Below are positions 1-12,600 of a stretch of DNA of 64,000 nucleotides, one piece after another. Source of the DNA: Pratylenchus scribneri. Its lineage: Eukaryota; Nematoda; Chromadorea; Rhabditida; Pratylenchidae. A program made the position numbers and the translations under genes. The notes beneath the pieces were generated by a model. That model did not search any database, was not told where the DNA came from, and worked only from the letters and a program-made list of their open reading frames with translations. Each line of letters starts with the position of its first letter. Within the stretch, counting starts at the first letter, position 1. The stretch is from contig JAQSEB010000017.1 of NCBI GenBank assembly GCA_030063045.1, forward strand, positions 930,001 to 994,000, written 5' to 3'.

Positions 1-1339
1 GAAAATCAAATTCGGCTGCAACAAATATTCAAATTATATAGGAATTATATTTTTCTGTAACGAATTTAATTTTTTGACTCCACTTGATTTGAATTTGATG
101 GCCAAACAAATGATGAATAATGTATAGATGAGGGGGGTGCCAAGGAAAAGGATGGATTGATTAATGTTTAATTCTTGCGAATTTTGGAACTGTGAAATTG
201 ATTAGGTACTTTTTTATGTTCCCTTTTAATGAATTCACTCACAATCATCCCTTCATCATCCCAAAAGCCAAAATATGGATTGTTGGTGAACACAAATATG
301 CGTCCATTGAATACAACCGGACTGCTCATCCAAAAAATTGAAAACCCATAAAAGGTAATTGGCAGAAGCCAACAAAACCAAAGACGTTTTCCTTTGAAAA
401 ATTTGGCCGACCAATATGGAGAAAGAATTTTGACACAACGATCAAGTGCTAATATTTTTTTGATTTGAATTGAATATTAAAATTCAAAATGAAATTTGAC
501 AAATTAGATAGATTTATGGACACCATTCAAGAAATAAAGCCTTTTTAAATTTTCTAATATTCATCAGATTAAAAAGTTTGCCTTTGAATGTAATAAATAG
601 TATTTGTGTATTTCTTTAAAAAAGTAAAATTAAAATTGAACAATTAATGATTTTAAATAAATGAAGTTATACAATCGTGAATTAGTGTTGGAAAATTAGA
701 CTTTAACTAAAACTTTAATTAATCTTATAAATTTCCGAAAAAAAACTTAAAACTTTCATAAAAACTAAGAATAAAACTTTCTGGAAAAAAGACGGAATTA
801 ATTCTTTATATTGAAAAAATTCTAAAATATTTAAAATATTATAAAAAAATTACCACATCAGCACATGTTTCCGACACTATTAAGCCTAAAAATGTATTAA
901 AAAGTATTTGTATATTTGTACTCAATAAACTCCACTTACTTGTTGCCGCTTCCCCAAGAAAATAATTCAAAGTTGGGGATGAGCAATAAACTGTGCCAGC
1001 AAGGAATTGGCCACCACTATAGAGGCTAATTATCCACAATGCGCCCATATCAACAATGCTGATGTAGAACATAATTTGATAGCATGGATTCGGGCGGCCT
1101 TTATCATCGCGCCAATTGCGTAAAAATGAATAAATGCAGGGAATATAGAGGATCTGCTAAAATAATTTACTCAATTTTATTGATGGTTTCCTCACATAAT
1201 AAATTGTGGCAATCACCATTAGGACAAGCGATTCGGTCACGAAACGACGTTGTGCCCCTGGAATTGGGTTTGCGTCAATTTTGGAACAATTGTTGTAAAG
1301 TTGTTCCCATTCATGATGATGGAAAACATAAAGTTCCAT
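1..1339 (-). CDS. Srt-family serpentine chemoreceptor (7TM GPCR), partial at left edge, possibly broken
   Basis: Nematode-specific G-protein-coupled chemoreceptor of the Srt class, expected in sensory-neuron membranes. Exons read on the minus strand: 1339-1196 (starts at an ATG), 1156-940, 885-854 and 448-about 250; it probably continues off the window. Family signatures are clear: YNNC near the start, an ILYIP stretch in the first helix, CYQIMFYISIVDMGALW in the second, a conserved FLAGTVYCSSPTLNYFLGEA loop, then LDRCVKIL and FFKGKRLWFCWLLPITFYG. Between the third exon (ending CADV) and the LDR exon I cannot find a phase-compatible splice, so either a tiny exon is missed or the gene is decaying. 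The family assignment rests on motif order recalled from C. elegans Srt proteins. Confident in the family, less so in integrity. Confidence 0.7.
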
Positions 1340-2084
1340 ACTTAAACTGAATTCTTAAATATCGCCTTCAAGCTAATTTAAAATTAGTAATAAAATATTC
1401 TAATAAAGATTTGGGGTGATGAATAATTTATTTTGAAAATTGTCAGTAAATATGTCAACATCTCGAATGAATGTCTGCATTTTATAATGGATTATCCAAT
1501 ATAAATTGTGGAAACGGAAAAAGGTAATATTCCCCATTTAATTGCGATTTCAACAATTAAAATTGCATACACATTAGACATTACACAGGAATTAAATATT
1601 TAAAAAATGAAAAAGTCAACAGTGCACTGATGACGAAAATGGTTTTTAATGATGATGACTAGCCTCTAGATTAGATGGGAAGATGCATTGACGTTGACGA
1701 CACAAAATCACCCGCCAATGCAATTTTAATTACAGTACATTGTCTAAACATTTTGCGTCAAAAGGTAAATAAAATTTCGTGCTTCGTCGATTTTTGTTTT
1801 TGCGCAATAAAATTCAGTACTTATCGGTAACGGTAATCTGTCTTCTCAGATTTTTCCCCCAGAAATTACCTTAGGTTACCCACAAAATTGATCAATTCTA
1901 ATCACCAAAAAAATCATTTTTTCTTTATGAAAAATAGAATGGGAATATTAAAAAAAATTTTTACTAACCTATAAGTACCGAAAAATCTTCTCCCCATTTT
2001 TTGTAGCAAAGAATATGACTAATTAAAATGGTGGAAACTGGAAATGGATTGAATAAATTTGCAGTGTTGTGATTAAATCATTCC

Positions 2085-2180
2085 CTCAAAATGATATTGT
2101 TCCCATGGAATTGGTGTTTTGTCAATTTTGGAACAATTATTGTAAAGTTGTTCCCCATTCCATGATGACGAAAAATTTTG
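2085..2180 (-). pseudogene. Degenerate duplicate of the Srt first exon
   Basis: This stretch matches the first Srt exon around 1244-1325, sharing the segment that encodes the W-E-x-x-Y-N-N-C-S-K-I-D region (nearly the same run of bases around TTTTGGAACAATT and GTAAAGTTGTTCC). Small indels shift the frame, so it cannot encode the same peptide. It is best read as a leftover of a duplicated Srt gene. Confidence 0.5.
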
Positions 2181-2646
2181 TCCAATCATAATGTCTTTGA
2201 AGATAATAAACATATCAAAATAGCTTCGGTATTTTATTATTTTTCTAGACATTTATAATTTTATTCATCCATGATTCATTCAATTTCATTTGTTTCGTTT
2301 TCATTGTGAATTTTTTTCTCGATCAACAGCCCTTCTTCATGCACGCTCCTCAAAAGGGGGATGGGGGAGGCACTGTGCCCATTTTTTGTGGACAATCTAC
2401 CGATGGAGAAATGTCCAATTTACAAATTCTTCCATAGCAACATTTTTTTGATAAACATTGGGAATCTTCATTTTTGTTATATTTTTTTTATCTTTAGGAA
2501 AAAAATAAAATTGAAATTTTAAAAGCTTTTAAAAACCAATAAAAATGATTTTTAAAAAGAAATAAAATTGAATTTTAAATAGAATTTACTTTTATTAAAT
2601 CCATAAACTTTATTTAAATAATGGAAATAAATAAGTGGGGAATGTA

Positions 2647-3610
2647 TTAAACGGTGAATATCAATGAAGTATTAAATTTTTGATCTTTTTTCGATATATT
2701 TTGTTGGTGTTTTCCGGATTCATCTTTCCATAATGTTTCCCAAATTTTTAAAATGGCATAAAAGGACCAACTGGAATTTTGCAATGCCATTGCCCAAGCA
2801 AATTTTAAAAGTGCCATTGTGGTGTATTCGAACATAGCTAAAAATCTTAAATTGAATGAATAATTTAAATATCTAAATCAGACAATGTTCAGTTGCATCA
2901 AATTCACTGAAATATTGCATGAAAATCCATGTCAAGAGAAATTTGTAACAATTTACAAATAAGAGATGAGCAAGTCCGAAAATTGGAATGAATGATCCCT
3001 TTGGAACAATTATCTAAAATTAAAATAAATTTATAAATTATTTTAAATTATTATATACCCTTGGATTGCGGCTAATATAAAAAATTTGGAGAAAATGGAA
3101 TACAATTTCTGCTATTATTTTTATTTTACCATTTAAATGCCACCATATGGAAATATTTTCATTGTAAAGAGAGAGAGGAAAAAGGAAAATGCCAATAATT
3201 AGGCCAATTCCGCCTACTAAAAATTTATTTATTTATTTTAATAATTAATTATGAATTTTTCCCTTTTTTACATGCAGTGATTTTACGGTGTATCTCATTT
3301 TGATGCCCCTAATATAATATTTGATGTCGCTGAAATACAAAAAAAATAATTATAAAAATTTCATTTCATGTTTACTTTACTAATCATGAAACAATAGGCT
3401 ATAAATAAAGCGCCAGGGATGTAAAAATAAAGATGACATAATACTTAAATATTCGAATTGTTGCAAATGAAACATTTCATCAAAAATAAATAGCCTGTAT
3501 TGGTAGATCAACCATAATGTTGTCATTAACAAAATATAAACAACGCTCAAGCTCTATATAATCTTCCTCCTATAATTATAATAATTTAATTAAATAAATA
3601 TATAATTTAG
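2647..3610 (-). pseudogene. Possible decayed multi-exon membrane-protein gene, unrecognised
   Basis: Several minus-strand segments are preceded by good TTTTAG/TTTCAG acceptors and encode hydrophobic stretches: about 3560-3390 (LWLIYQYRLFIFDEMFH and following), 3334-3283 (KYYIRGIKMRYTV), 3220-3150 (GGIGLIIGIFLFPLSL), 3015-2890 (FIPIFGLAHLLF) and 2838-2647 (MALLKFAWAMALQ). I could not join them in one phase-consistent model and some carry in-frame stops. It may be the rest of a chemoreceptor or another multi-pass protein, or coincidental AT-rich coding potential. Confidence 0.25.
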
Positions 3611-5367
3611 CAAATTATTTTTTAACCTTTTTATTAGCATTTTATTGATAGTGGAAAGAGTGGTTTTAAAAAATTCCAAAATTTTTTGCATAATTAAATT
3701 CATTGATGATTTCGTCGTTAATAATATTGAATATAAATATTATAATAAATTCTTTTTGTTTTGGTTTATAAGGATTAAAAAAAGAATACTATAAGTTCAG
3801 TTTTGAATTGATATTTTTCTAGGAATATGTGTAAGAATTAAAATCAATGGGCACGAAAATAATTCTATCTGACAAAAAATGATTCATTTTGCATTTTTGA
3901 TGCAAATTCTTAACAAATAGAAGGAAAACAATTTTTAATATTTTTAAATCTTATTCATCATTTGAAAAACGTAAAAACGCTCATTCATTGGCTAATGCCT
4001 CTTTTGTTATTTTTAGCTTAGCTCAAATATATTTAAAATGAAATTATTATTCATTTTTATGAAAGCAAGCATAATTCATTAATTCATAAAACAATGAAAT
4101 CATTTGCATTATTTGTTGAAATTAATAATAAAACTATTATGCAAGGAAATAAAAAATTAATGTTGATTTGAATAATAAATGAATTTAATAAATGGATATT
4201 TTACGTTACTATCTATGATTAAAATTGACCAATTTATTTACAATTTATATAAAAGAATTTTGAAATTCAATAAAAATTCATTATTATTATAATTCTAATG
4301 AAAATTTTAAAGAAATTTTAAATTATAAATTTAAAAAATTATTTTCAAATATTCCCTGGCTTTATTTATTTTATACTTCAAACAAATAAAAATGATGAAT
4401 ATTAAATTAATTTTACTTATTTAAAAAAATTATCAAAAGTCTTATCTACCTCATCAGACAATTTCTATGACAAGAAATCTTATTAATTTAAAAATTAGAT
4501 TGAAACTGAATTGAATAAATTTTGTACGGAAGAGGGATTTTTGTGAAATTTATCAGAAAATTAGGAGAATAAAAAATGAGAAAAATACTATGATATAATG
4601 ATATAGACAAATTAGAATTAAATTAAATTAAATTAAATTAAATTAAATGATATAATTGGATCACTCCATTCCATTACAGTAAATTAATTTATTTTGAAGC
4701 ATTAAAGGCTCATCATTCTCCAACAAAAAGAGAAAAAAGAAAGGCAATCATTTTGTGGACAGTGAGTTCATCGAAAGTGAAAGGCAATGAAATGTCTGTC
4801 TGAATTTCCAAAATGTCAAATCAAAATCGGGAATTTGTTATTTTTTGATTCAAATTGCAAATAATATTTACTTCAAATATGGAATTGAACTTTTGATCCT
4901 CGATATCGATATATTGATTTGTGCCGTCCCCCCCCCCCCCCCCCCCCCCATCAGATTTTTCCGGTCCTATTTTCCCCTTCCCTCAAATTTCCCCTATCTT
5001 TCCGGAGCCAATTTTTGCCTCCCTCAAAGCTAAAAGCCCTTACCCCCATGACCTATATCCTCCCCTCCCAAAATTTGGCCAATCCCTCCTAAAATCCAAC
5101 CCAAGTCCATATCTCTTATAAAATCACCCTTTCTTCCCTTCCCTTCCCTTCCTGTTCCTTGTTTGTGCCTTTTAAATATTGCCCGGATCCAATAATTGCC
5201 TTTCATTTCTTTACATTATTTTGATTTAGTTGCCGCCGATCAGAACTAGAAAGATAAATAATTTAGGCACTGAATTTTCTCCTTTCATTATTATTAAATA
5301 TTCATAATTACCTAATTAATTAAATTGCTATTAAAATAATTATCCATTTTAGAAAATTTTTATAAAC
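3611..5367. other. Gene-free AT-rich stretch
   Basis: No supported gene. It contains a short pentanucleotide run (AAATT)n at about 4615-4648 and the poly-C tract listed separately. Otherwise the sequence is AT-rich with no long open frames. Confidence 0.6.
4928..4949 (+). repeat. Poly-C tract (22 C)
   Basis: An uninterrupted run of 22 C on the plus strand, followed by a C/T-rich tail to about 5150. The complementary strand is a poly-G run with G-quadruplex potential. Similar tracts occur at 41232-41251 and 57953-57972. Confidence 0.95.
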
Positions 5368-5699
5368 ATGAACAAATTTGTTCTTCTTTTTTCATCCATT
5401 CTTTTACTGGTAATTGGTGATGCCCTTTGTTGTTTCGGTAAACCCAAAACAAAAGGTGATGACGCTGTTGTCAAGCCAAAAGCGAAATCAAAATCCCCTT
5501 CACCCGAAGCAATACAAATCAGTGAGCCATCGGCATTCCCACATCAAGTACCCTATGGTCAGTGATTTGAAATAAAAATTAATTAACATTCAATAAATAA
5601 TTAATTATTTTAGACCAACCAATTCAGGGAGTGCCCGTAAATGATGGATATGGCTATAATAGTCCTCCACAGGGGATACGACGAGCTGCAAGTGGGTGA
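5368..5699 (+). CDS. Small secreted Lys/Pro-rich protein, function unknown
   Basis: Two exons, 5368-5557 and 5614-5699, join in phase across a 56-bp intron (donor GTCAGT, acceptor TTTTAG) to give about 91 residues. The N-terminus MNKFVLLFSSILLLVIGDALC is a clear signal peptide; the mature part is basic (KPKAKSKS) then proline/glycine rich (VPVNDGYGYNSPPQGIRR) and ends AASG. A TTTTAG lies 19 bases before the ATG and could be a spliced-leader acceptor. I recognise no domain. The size, signal peptide and low complexity fit a secreted effector or cuticle-associated peptide, but that is inference. Confidence 0.7.
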
Positions 5700-6092
5700 C
5701 ACCTTTGTTGTCTGCCAATAATATATTTTTAAGATCAACTTTTCAAATCAAGTCCAGATTTCCACCATCCTGGAGGTAGAAAAAGACGGAATATCATCAA
5801 TTCGGTTGGCAAAAATTGAGCATCACGCCTTGGACAATGGAATGGAATGAATTCTTACCAATTGAATTGGCAATTTTATAAATATTCACTTTTTCGGACC
5901 AAATGAGACTAATCTTTTTGAAATCTTTTAATCTCCTCACAAACTATCTTCTACCAAGTCTACATTTTATGTTTATTGATTCTGTTTATTTTTAGATGGC
6001 TAGAACTGGAAGTAAAGAATTATAAAATCGAATTGGCCTTTTTTAAATAATTATATATTCTTTATAAATTATCCCAAAATATTTTATTGAGT

Positions 6093-6208
6093 TCGAAGGT
6101 ATTCAAGTGCCCGAACAACGCTGTTTGCCACTTTGCCGACCAAATCATTGTCCAAAATTTTGCCAATGCAAGTGGCCATTGAAATGCAAATGTGTATAAA
6201 TAATTTAC
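6093..6208 (-). pseudogene. Fossil copy of kinase exon 14 with a 30-bp internal deletion
   Basis: Near-identical to exon 14 (8471-8319) of the GH18-kinase gene, including the stretch encoding [16 protein letters not shown]. It lacks exactly the 30 bases coding for ten residues ([10 protein letters not shown]), and its 5' part has point changes. It lies outside the gene, downstream of the stop codon at 6651, with no flanking kinase exons. It reflects a partial duplication; an alternative terminal exon is conceivable but unsupported. Confidence 0.75.
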
Positions 6209-6231
6209 CGTCTAGGATCAAGCACAAAAAG

Positions 6232-6422
6232 TGGTACTTACGTATTATCTGGGGGGCAGATTTTTAAAATTTTTTTTGAGATTCTTATTTTAATATCATA
6301 TTTGAATGTAAAACGATGAAAAAACATGATTTTAGATGATTCTAGGATTTTCATTTTTTGGGGGTAACATAAGGTAATTTAGGGGGTGAAAAAATCTGCC
6401 CCCATATAATACGTAAGTACCC
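6232..6422. mobile_element. Foldback MITE, family A (clear copy)
   Basis: About 190 bp with terminal inverted repeats of about 30 bp: left GGTACTTACGTATTAT, right the exact inverse ATAATACGTAAGTACC, followed inward by GGGGGCAGATTTT on both arms. No coding capacity. Related, more decayed copies lie at 10728-10925, 15279-15637, 17515-17680 and 55836-56167. Confidence 0.75.
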
Positions 6423-6650
6423 ACAATATATAATGAATTTTATTTTTTGGAGATAAATTTTAAATTTTTTTGTGAAAATATAACATTTTAAAAAAAATTT
6501 CATCCAATAATTTGACTTATTTTGCCATTTTTATCAATATTTCGGGATTATTCATCAATAAAAATCCCATTCCTTCTAATAATAACAAATAATATTTATA
6601 TAAATATATAAATGATAAGTTTATAAAATTTTTATATTTTTGTGTTGTAT

Positions 6651-9600
6651 TTATTTGGATTTTCTAACGTTAACAAATTTCAAAGCATTTTTCAACTGAT
6701 TTTCCTTCATTCGCCTATACCAAAGCCAAACATCCACCGGAATTCGTTCATAAAGGCGCAAAAATGGAGTATTCTGAATATTTTAATTTTTTTAAATCCC
6801 CTCAAAATGACTCGCCAATAATTGCCTATAATCTGCCCTTCTGTTAAATTCTCGATGCAGACAATTTTTGATGAATCCGGTCAATTCATTGGTTAATAAA
6901 TTTGTTGAATTTTTAGTGCTGGCCGTCAATATGCCCTCCAGTGTTGCCTTTTGTATTTTGGCGATCAATTCAAGTTCACTGGGTGCCTAAAATAAATATT
7001 CACTTAATCCTCCTAATATTTTCAAAAATTTATTCAATTTAAAATTATCTAAGTTTTTCCACAGTAGAATTTACCTATAATCTTTTTAATTATTAATAAA
7101 TTGATCTTACTTTTGGAAAAAGCTCTTTCAACTTTCAATAGGGTATTCTAATAATAAGGTGATTAATCCAAAAATAATTGAGCAGAAATATGCCTAAAAA
7201 ACTAAAAATATTTCGTTTTTTCTGATTTTGGCACGGTTCTTATCGATTATTTGGTTGCAGAATTTTTACACCCCCAAAGTCATCTTATTTTTCTCAAAAT
7301 TAGTCATAAAATTTTTAGACCCAAAATATTGATTTTCCATCACTTTACAATGATAAATAGAAAATAAAAAAATAAAATTCCAAAATTTTTTTTTCAAATC
7401 TGCACCAGATAACCAATAATAAGATCCCTCCCTTTCTATCAAATCCACAAATTCTTTTTCTATTCGACAACGTATCTCCAGTAGGATGGGTAGGGGTTAT
7501 ACAAATTTAAAATTTTTTTTATTAGGATCTAAAAAATTGGATGTAAAAATTCGATTGCATCAATTAAGTTAAATTTTCTTATTAAATGATTTTTAAATAA
7601 AAAATATATTTATATATTTTGCCTCAAATGGATGCACGCCAGTGGCCAATTCAAGCAGTGTAATGCCCACACTCCAAACATCCGCCTTTATATCATAAAC
7701 TTTGTCCGTATGCGTCCGTTCAGGCTTTAAATAAATTAAATTGATTTCCATGTCTTTATCAAATAATGCTCACGGCCAAATATGCCAATGCCCCAACATT
7801 CTTTGTTAGCATCGATTTTGACTCCTTCAATCTACCGGAAATGCCAAAATCACAAAGTTTTATGCCATCCTGTCCCAATAATATGTTCGATGGTTTCACA
7901 TCTCGGTGCATTAAATTCTGTAATTTAGAATATTTAAATTCATTTTATATTCAATATTTTCAATGCCAATAATACCTATAGGCTTTTCCAATTCATCCTA
8001 CTGTAACGTGTACCCCACTTTTTTCTGATCACTCTGTAACCCTATCAATCAAATATTGTTTCAATCAGCCTTTTTAAACCAGCTCATTTTCCATCAAAAT
8101 GTTCACTTTTCTGTGCGACGTTCTTTTATCACCATTTTCGACACAACAATAAATACTAATTTAAAGTCTCTTTCCCCTAAAATTCCTATCCAATTTTTTG
8201 GGCCACTGTGGGCTAATAAGGCCCCTGACGAAGGCCTAGAGAGAACTTAGGCCCATTCTCGCTCCAAACAACGTTAACGTTTAACCTTAGATTAAGACTT
8301 ATTATAATATGTATTTACATGTTTGACTCGAAGGTATTCAAGTGCCCGAACAACGCTGTTTGCCACTTTGCCGACCATAATTTCGGGTAGGCCTCTTTTC
8401 CTCTCCAAATCATTGTCCAATATTTTGCCAAGGCAAGTGGCCATTGATTCCATGCAGATGTACAAATAATTCTATAAAAATATTTAGTCAAAAATTTGAA
8501 ATATTCCCTCTTACTTCATCAATTAAATAGCCATAATATGTTGTGATGAATTTGGATCGACAAATTCGCAATATTTTCAAATCCATCAATGCTCTTTTCA
8601 CCTCGTGGTTACTGGTAATTCGAATTTTCTAAAATACTTTTTACATATATAAATTGATAAACAAATTAGGTTGCAAAATATTAAAATAGCTGCCTATTTT
8701 GTTGAAATTTGTCAAAATAGGTTTAGGGAACTCCAAAATATGTAATTTTTAGTGCATTTTTTAAAATATTTTCCTTGTAAAAATTGCCAAAATAGGTAAA
8801 AATAGTTCAAAAAATTACGTCAAAAAAATGAAATAAAGGGACCCGGACAATTAGCAACAGACCAACTGGGACGACGGCGCTTGTGACTAACTAATAAGGG
8901 CTAAATCGATATTAATGATTTTATTATCTAATTTTAGAGTACACTTCTTTAATTAGATACCAAAATCATCCATATTTAGCCTTAATTAGCTACAAGCGCC
9001 GTCGCCAAGTTTTAGCGTACTGTAAAATAAATTCTCAAAAAACGTTAAATATTTATTTTTTTCATCAAATGATAAATATAAAAATAAGTCAAAAATCTAA
9101 AAATCCGCTCCCTAACAATAAATATAACCAAATTCATCAATTACCTTAATGGCCAAATCATTTTGCCTAAATCGACATTTGTTCACTAGGCCATAATTGC
9201 CTCGGCCCAATTCGCATATTTTCTCCATTTCGCCAGGATTAACTCCTCGGAACACTTTTCCCTTGATGACCAATGTGGCCGCATTTTGTTGAATGAATTG
9301 CCATCGATTATTCAACTGAAAACAGGGAATATTCTCATTCATTATAATCATTTCAGCCCACCTCATTTGGCGTAATCAAATCATTGAAACTGGAAACGGG
9401 GTCCAATGATGGCTGCTCATTTCGACTTATTTCCACTATTTTTAATTAATTCATTTTTAATTTTTTTATTTATAATTTTTAATTCAATTTTATATTTTTA
9501 ATTCATTTTTATGTTTATTATTTCTAATTCATTTTTTTATATTTTTTATTTTCATTTTGTTTTTTATTTTTAAATTTTAATTATTTTTTTATGTTTTTAT

Positions 9601-12600
9601 TTATAATTCTTTTTGTTATATTTATTAACCATTTTTAATTGTGTTTTTTTTACTTTTGAATGCCATATTCTCCTGTTGATCAATCACCAATCCATCACTT
9701 GAATCAGCATCATCTGCGGTCAATTTAATCAAAATCATTAAAATATTATAATAATAATTATTATTTTTAAATATTTACATTTTATTACTGCGGTTGTCGT
9801 TGTGCTAAAACTTGAATTATTTTGAGCATTTTTCTTCTGAAACAAATTTTTAATTTTGGATTAAATTCACATTTTTTACCCATTTTTTGAAGGCGAAAAA
9901 TGCGGCCAAAATAATGGCACATAAAAAGATGGCTAAAAATAAACCAAAAATGGTTTTTTGCCATTGTGACATTTCGGATTCCTTTGTAATAATTTCGCCA
10001 AGACAACAGCTAAATTACAAAAAAAAATATTAAATTATGAATTTTGAATGTCTCGAAGCCCGAACTAACATAACATCACTGGCAATTGATGATTTGCATT
10101 TTCCTCTGGCAAAATTGCCTCCGGCACATTGATGTTCCATTGTGCAAATTCCCTTGGCCATTTCACATTGTTCATCCTGTTTTTGTGTGCAACTGAATAT
10201 TGGAATAATTTTAAATTTAATTAATTTCCTATTTTTAAACTTGTATTTTTCCACAATTTTTGTATTTTCACATTTTGACTTCATTTTTGATTTCACCAAA
10301 TGAATTAGACTATTCCCATCATCATCATAATCGATTGCATAAAGGCTTATGCCTCCAATGCCATATTTGAATATATAATTTATCTGAAAAAATATATTTA
10401 TTATACATTTAGGCGTCCATTTGAATTGCATAATAGCCAATTTTTCAACAATTTCTCAGTTCAGATTCAGACTATTAATAAAACTTTTATATAATTGAAT
10501 TAAATTATTTTGTATTTTTATACAAAAATGATTAATCGATAATTGATTGGCGAAAAATGTTCGCTCTCGGTATATATTTTAGTCGTTTTTTGTTCATAAT
10601 TTTTGTGCTAATTTTCATCAAATTCATTAACTAATTTTTTGCTCTATTCAACTCATCCAAATCATGAAAATATAATGAAATTAAATTTACTTAAATATAA
10701 GTTAATTTAAAAATAGATTTTAGGCGCACATTTCGGTGCTTATTGATTATCTTGGACCAGATTTGAAAATTTTTTCTAGGATTTTTTTATTTTATAATTC
10801 ATATTTTATTGTAAAATGATGACAAAATACATTTAGGATTAGAATTTTATGTCAAATTTTTGGGGAAATATAGGATAATTTTTATGGTGAAATAAAATCT
10901 GGTTCCAGCAGATAACCGAAAGGTATATCCAAATTTCATTCCACTTTATTAATAAACATATTTTACCTTTGCCTCAATGGATTGCTCATTCTCAAAGCCC
11001 AAAAATGTTTTGTTCAATTCATCATAAATATAGGGTGCTTCTGCTTTTCGATTATAAATTGTCAAATTCCGATTGAACATTGTGTCTATTTTTCGCCATC
11101 TTATCACTCCTCCAGTGAATGGGGCCTTCGCATTTCGCCAAATTCCATCCTCGGCATTATCATTTTCAATCACTCGCGTAAAACTCGACGATTTCCAATA
11201 CCATCCATACAAAGAGAATAAGAAAATTAGCTAAAAATATTTAAATTTTTAATATGAATGTCATTGTTAATAGTGGAAATTGGCTAATTCCGAATTATCC
11301 ATGCGCTTTGCTTGGTTACTTTTGGAAATCTCAGCTTCTAGGTAATATACAGACTAGAAAATAGTATTTGATTCGGCATTGTCGATTTACTATAAGAAAT
11401 TTCAATTTCAGACCAGTTTAAGCTTTATGACTTGGAGAAGCCGTCGGAAGCCGAATAGGAATCTAGCAGAAAGTGTTACTAAACAAGCTTATACCGGTCT
11501 GAACTGAAATTGATATGATGAAAATTCAATGCAAATTTTCCTTAGAAATTTGCAACATCGACAGGACATATCCGAAAATATATGCATTCATCGACAAGAC
11601 ATATCCGAAAATATATGCATTCATCGACAAGACATATCCGAAAATATATGCATTCATCGACAGGACATATCCGAAAATATATACATTCATCGACAGGACA
11701 TATCCGAAAATATATGCATTCATCGACAAGACATATCCGAAAATATATGCATTCATCGACAGGACATATCCGAAAATATATACATTCATCGACAGGACAT
11801 ATCCGAAAATATATGCATTCATCGACAGGACATATCCGAAAATATATACATTCATCGACAGGACATATCCGAAAATATATGCATTCATCGACAAGACATA
11901 TCCGAAAATATATGCATTCATCGACAGGACATATCCGAAAATATATACATTCATCGACAGGACATATCCGAAAATATATACATTCATCGACAAGACATAT
12001 CCGAAAATATATGCATTCATCGACAAGACATATCCGAAAATATATGCATTCATCGACAGGACATATCCGAAAATATATACATTCATCGACAAGACATATC
12101 CGAAAATATATGCATTCATCGACAGGACATATCCGAAAATATATACATTCATCGACAGGACATATCCGAAAATATATGCATTCATCGACAAGACATATCC
12201 GAAAATATATGCATTCATCGACAGGACATATCCGAAAATATATACATTCATCGACAGGACATATCCGAAAATATATGCATTCATCGACAGGACATATCCG
12301 AAAATATATACATTCATCGACAGGACATATCCGAAAATATATGCATTCATCGACAGGACTGCTTAACGAGAGCATAATGCTTTTTGCTTATTTATTAGGG
12401 CCATAACCGGGATATTGCTTACTTCCAAACACATCCTCCTTCTCCCAGGATAATTCCGGATCCAATATATTTGCTACAACATGAATTGTCACTCACTTTT
12501 TCCAATTTTGTTGTCCTACATCCGTAATAACGAATTGTCCAATCCGCATATTTTGCTTCGCTCGATTCCAGCCGATCCTTTGGAAGGGCATCAAAAAGAG

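Larger units (their letters stand above)
5700..6650. other. Intergenic region between convergent genes
   Basis: Separates the small secreted gene (plus) from the 3' end of the GH18-kinase gene (minus). It holds a fossil copy of a kinase exon (6093-6208) and a foldback element (6232-6422), both listed separately. No other coding signal. Confidence 0.6.

Noticed and set aside
11558..12358. CRISPR-like array
   Set aside because: Units are contiguous and near-identical with no unique spacers, and the genome is clearly eukaryotic.
11515..12406. Long overlapping open frames of 274-283 codons in five frames
   Set aside because: They are by-products of a stop-free 33-bp tandem repeat and lie in an intron of the receptor-kinase gene.
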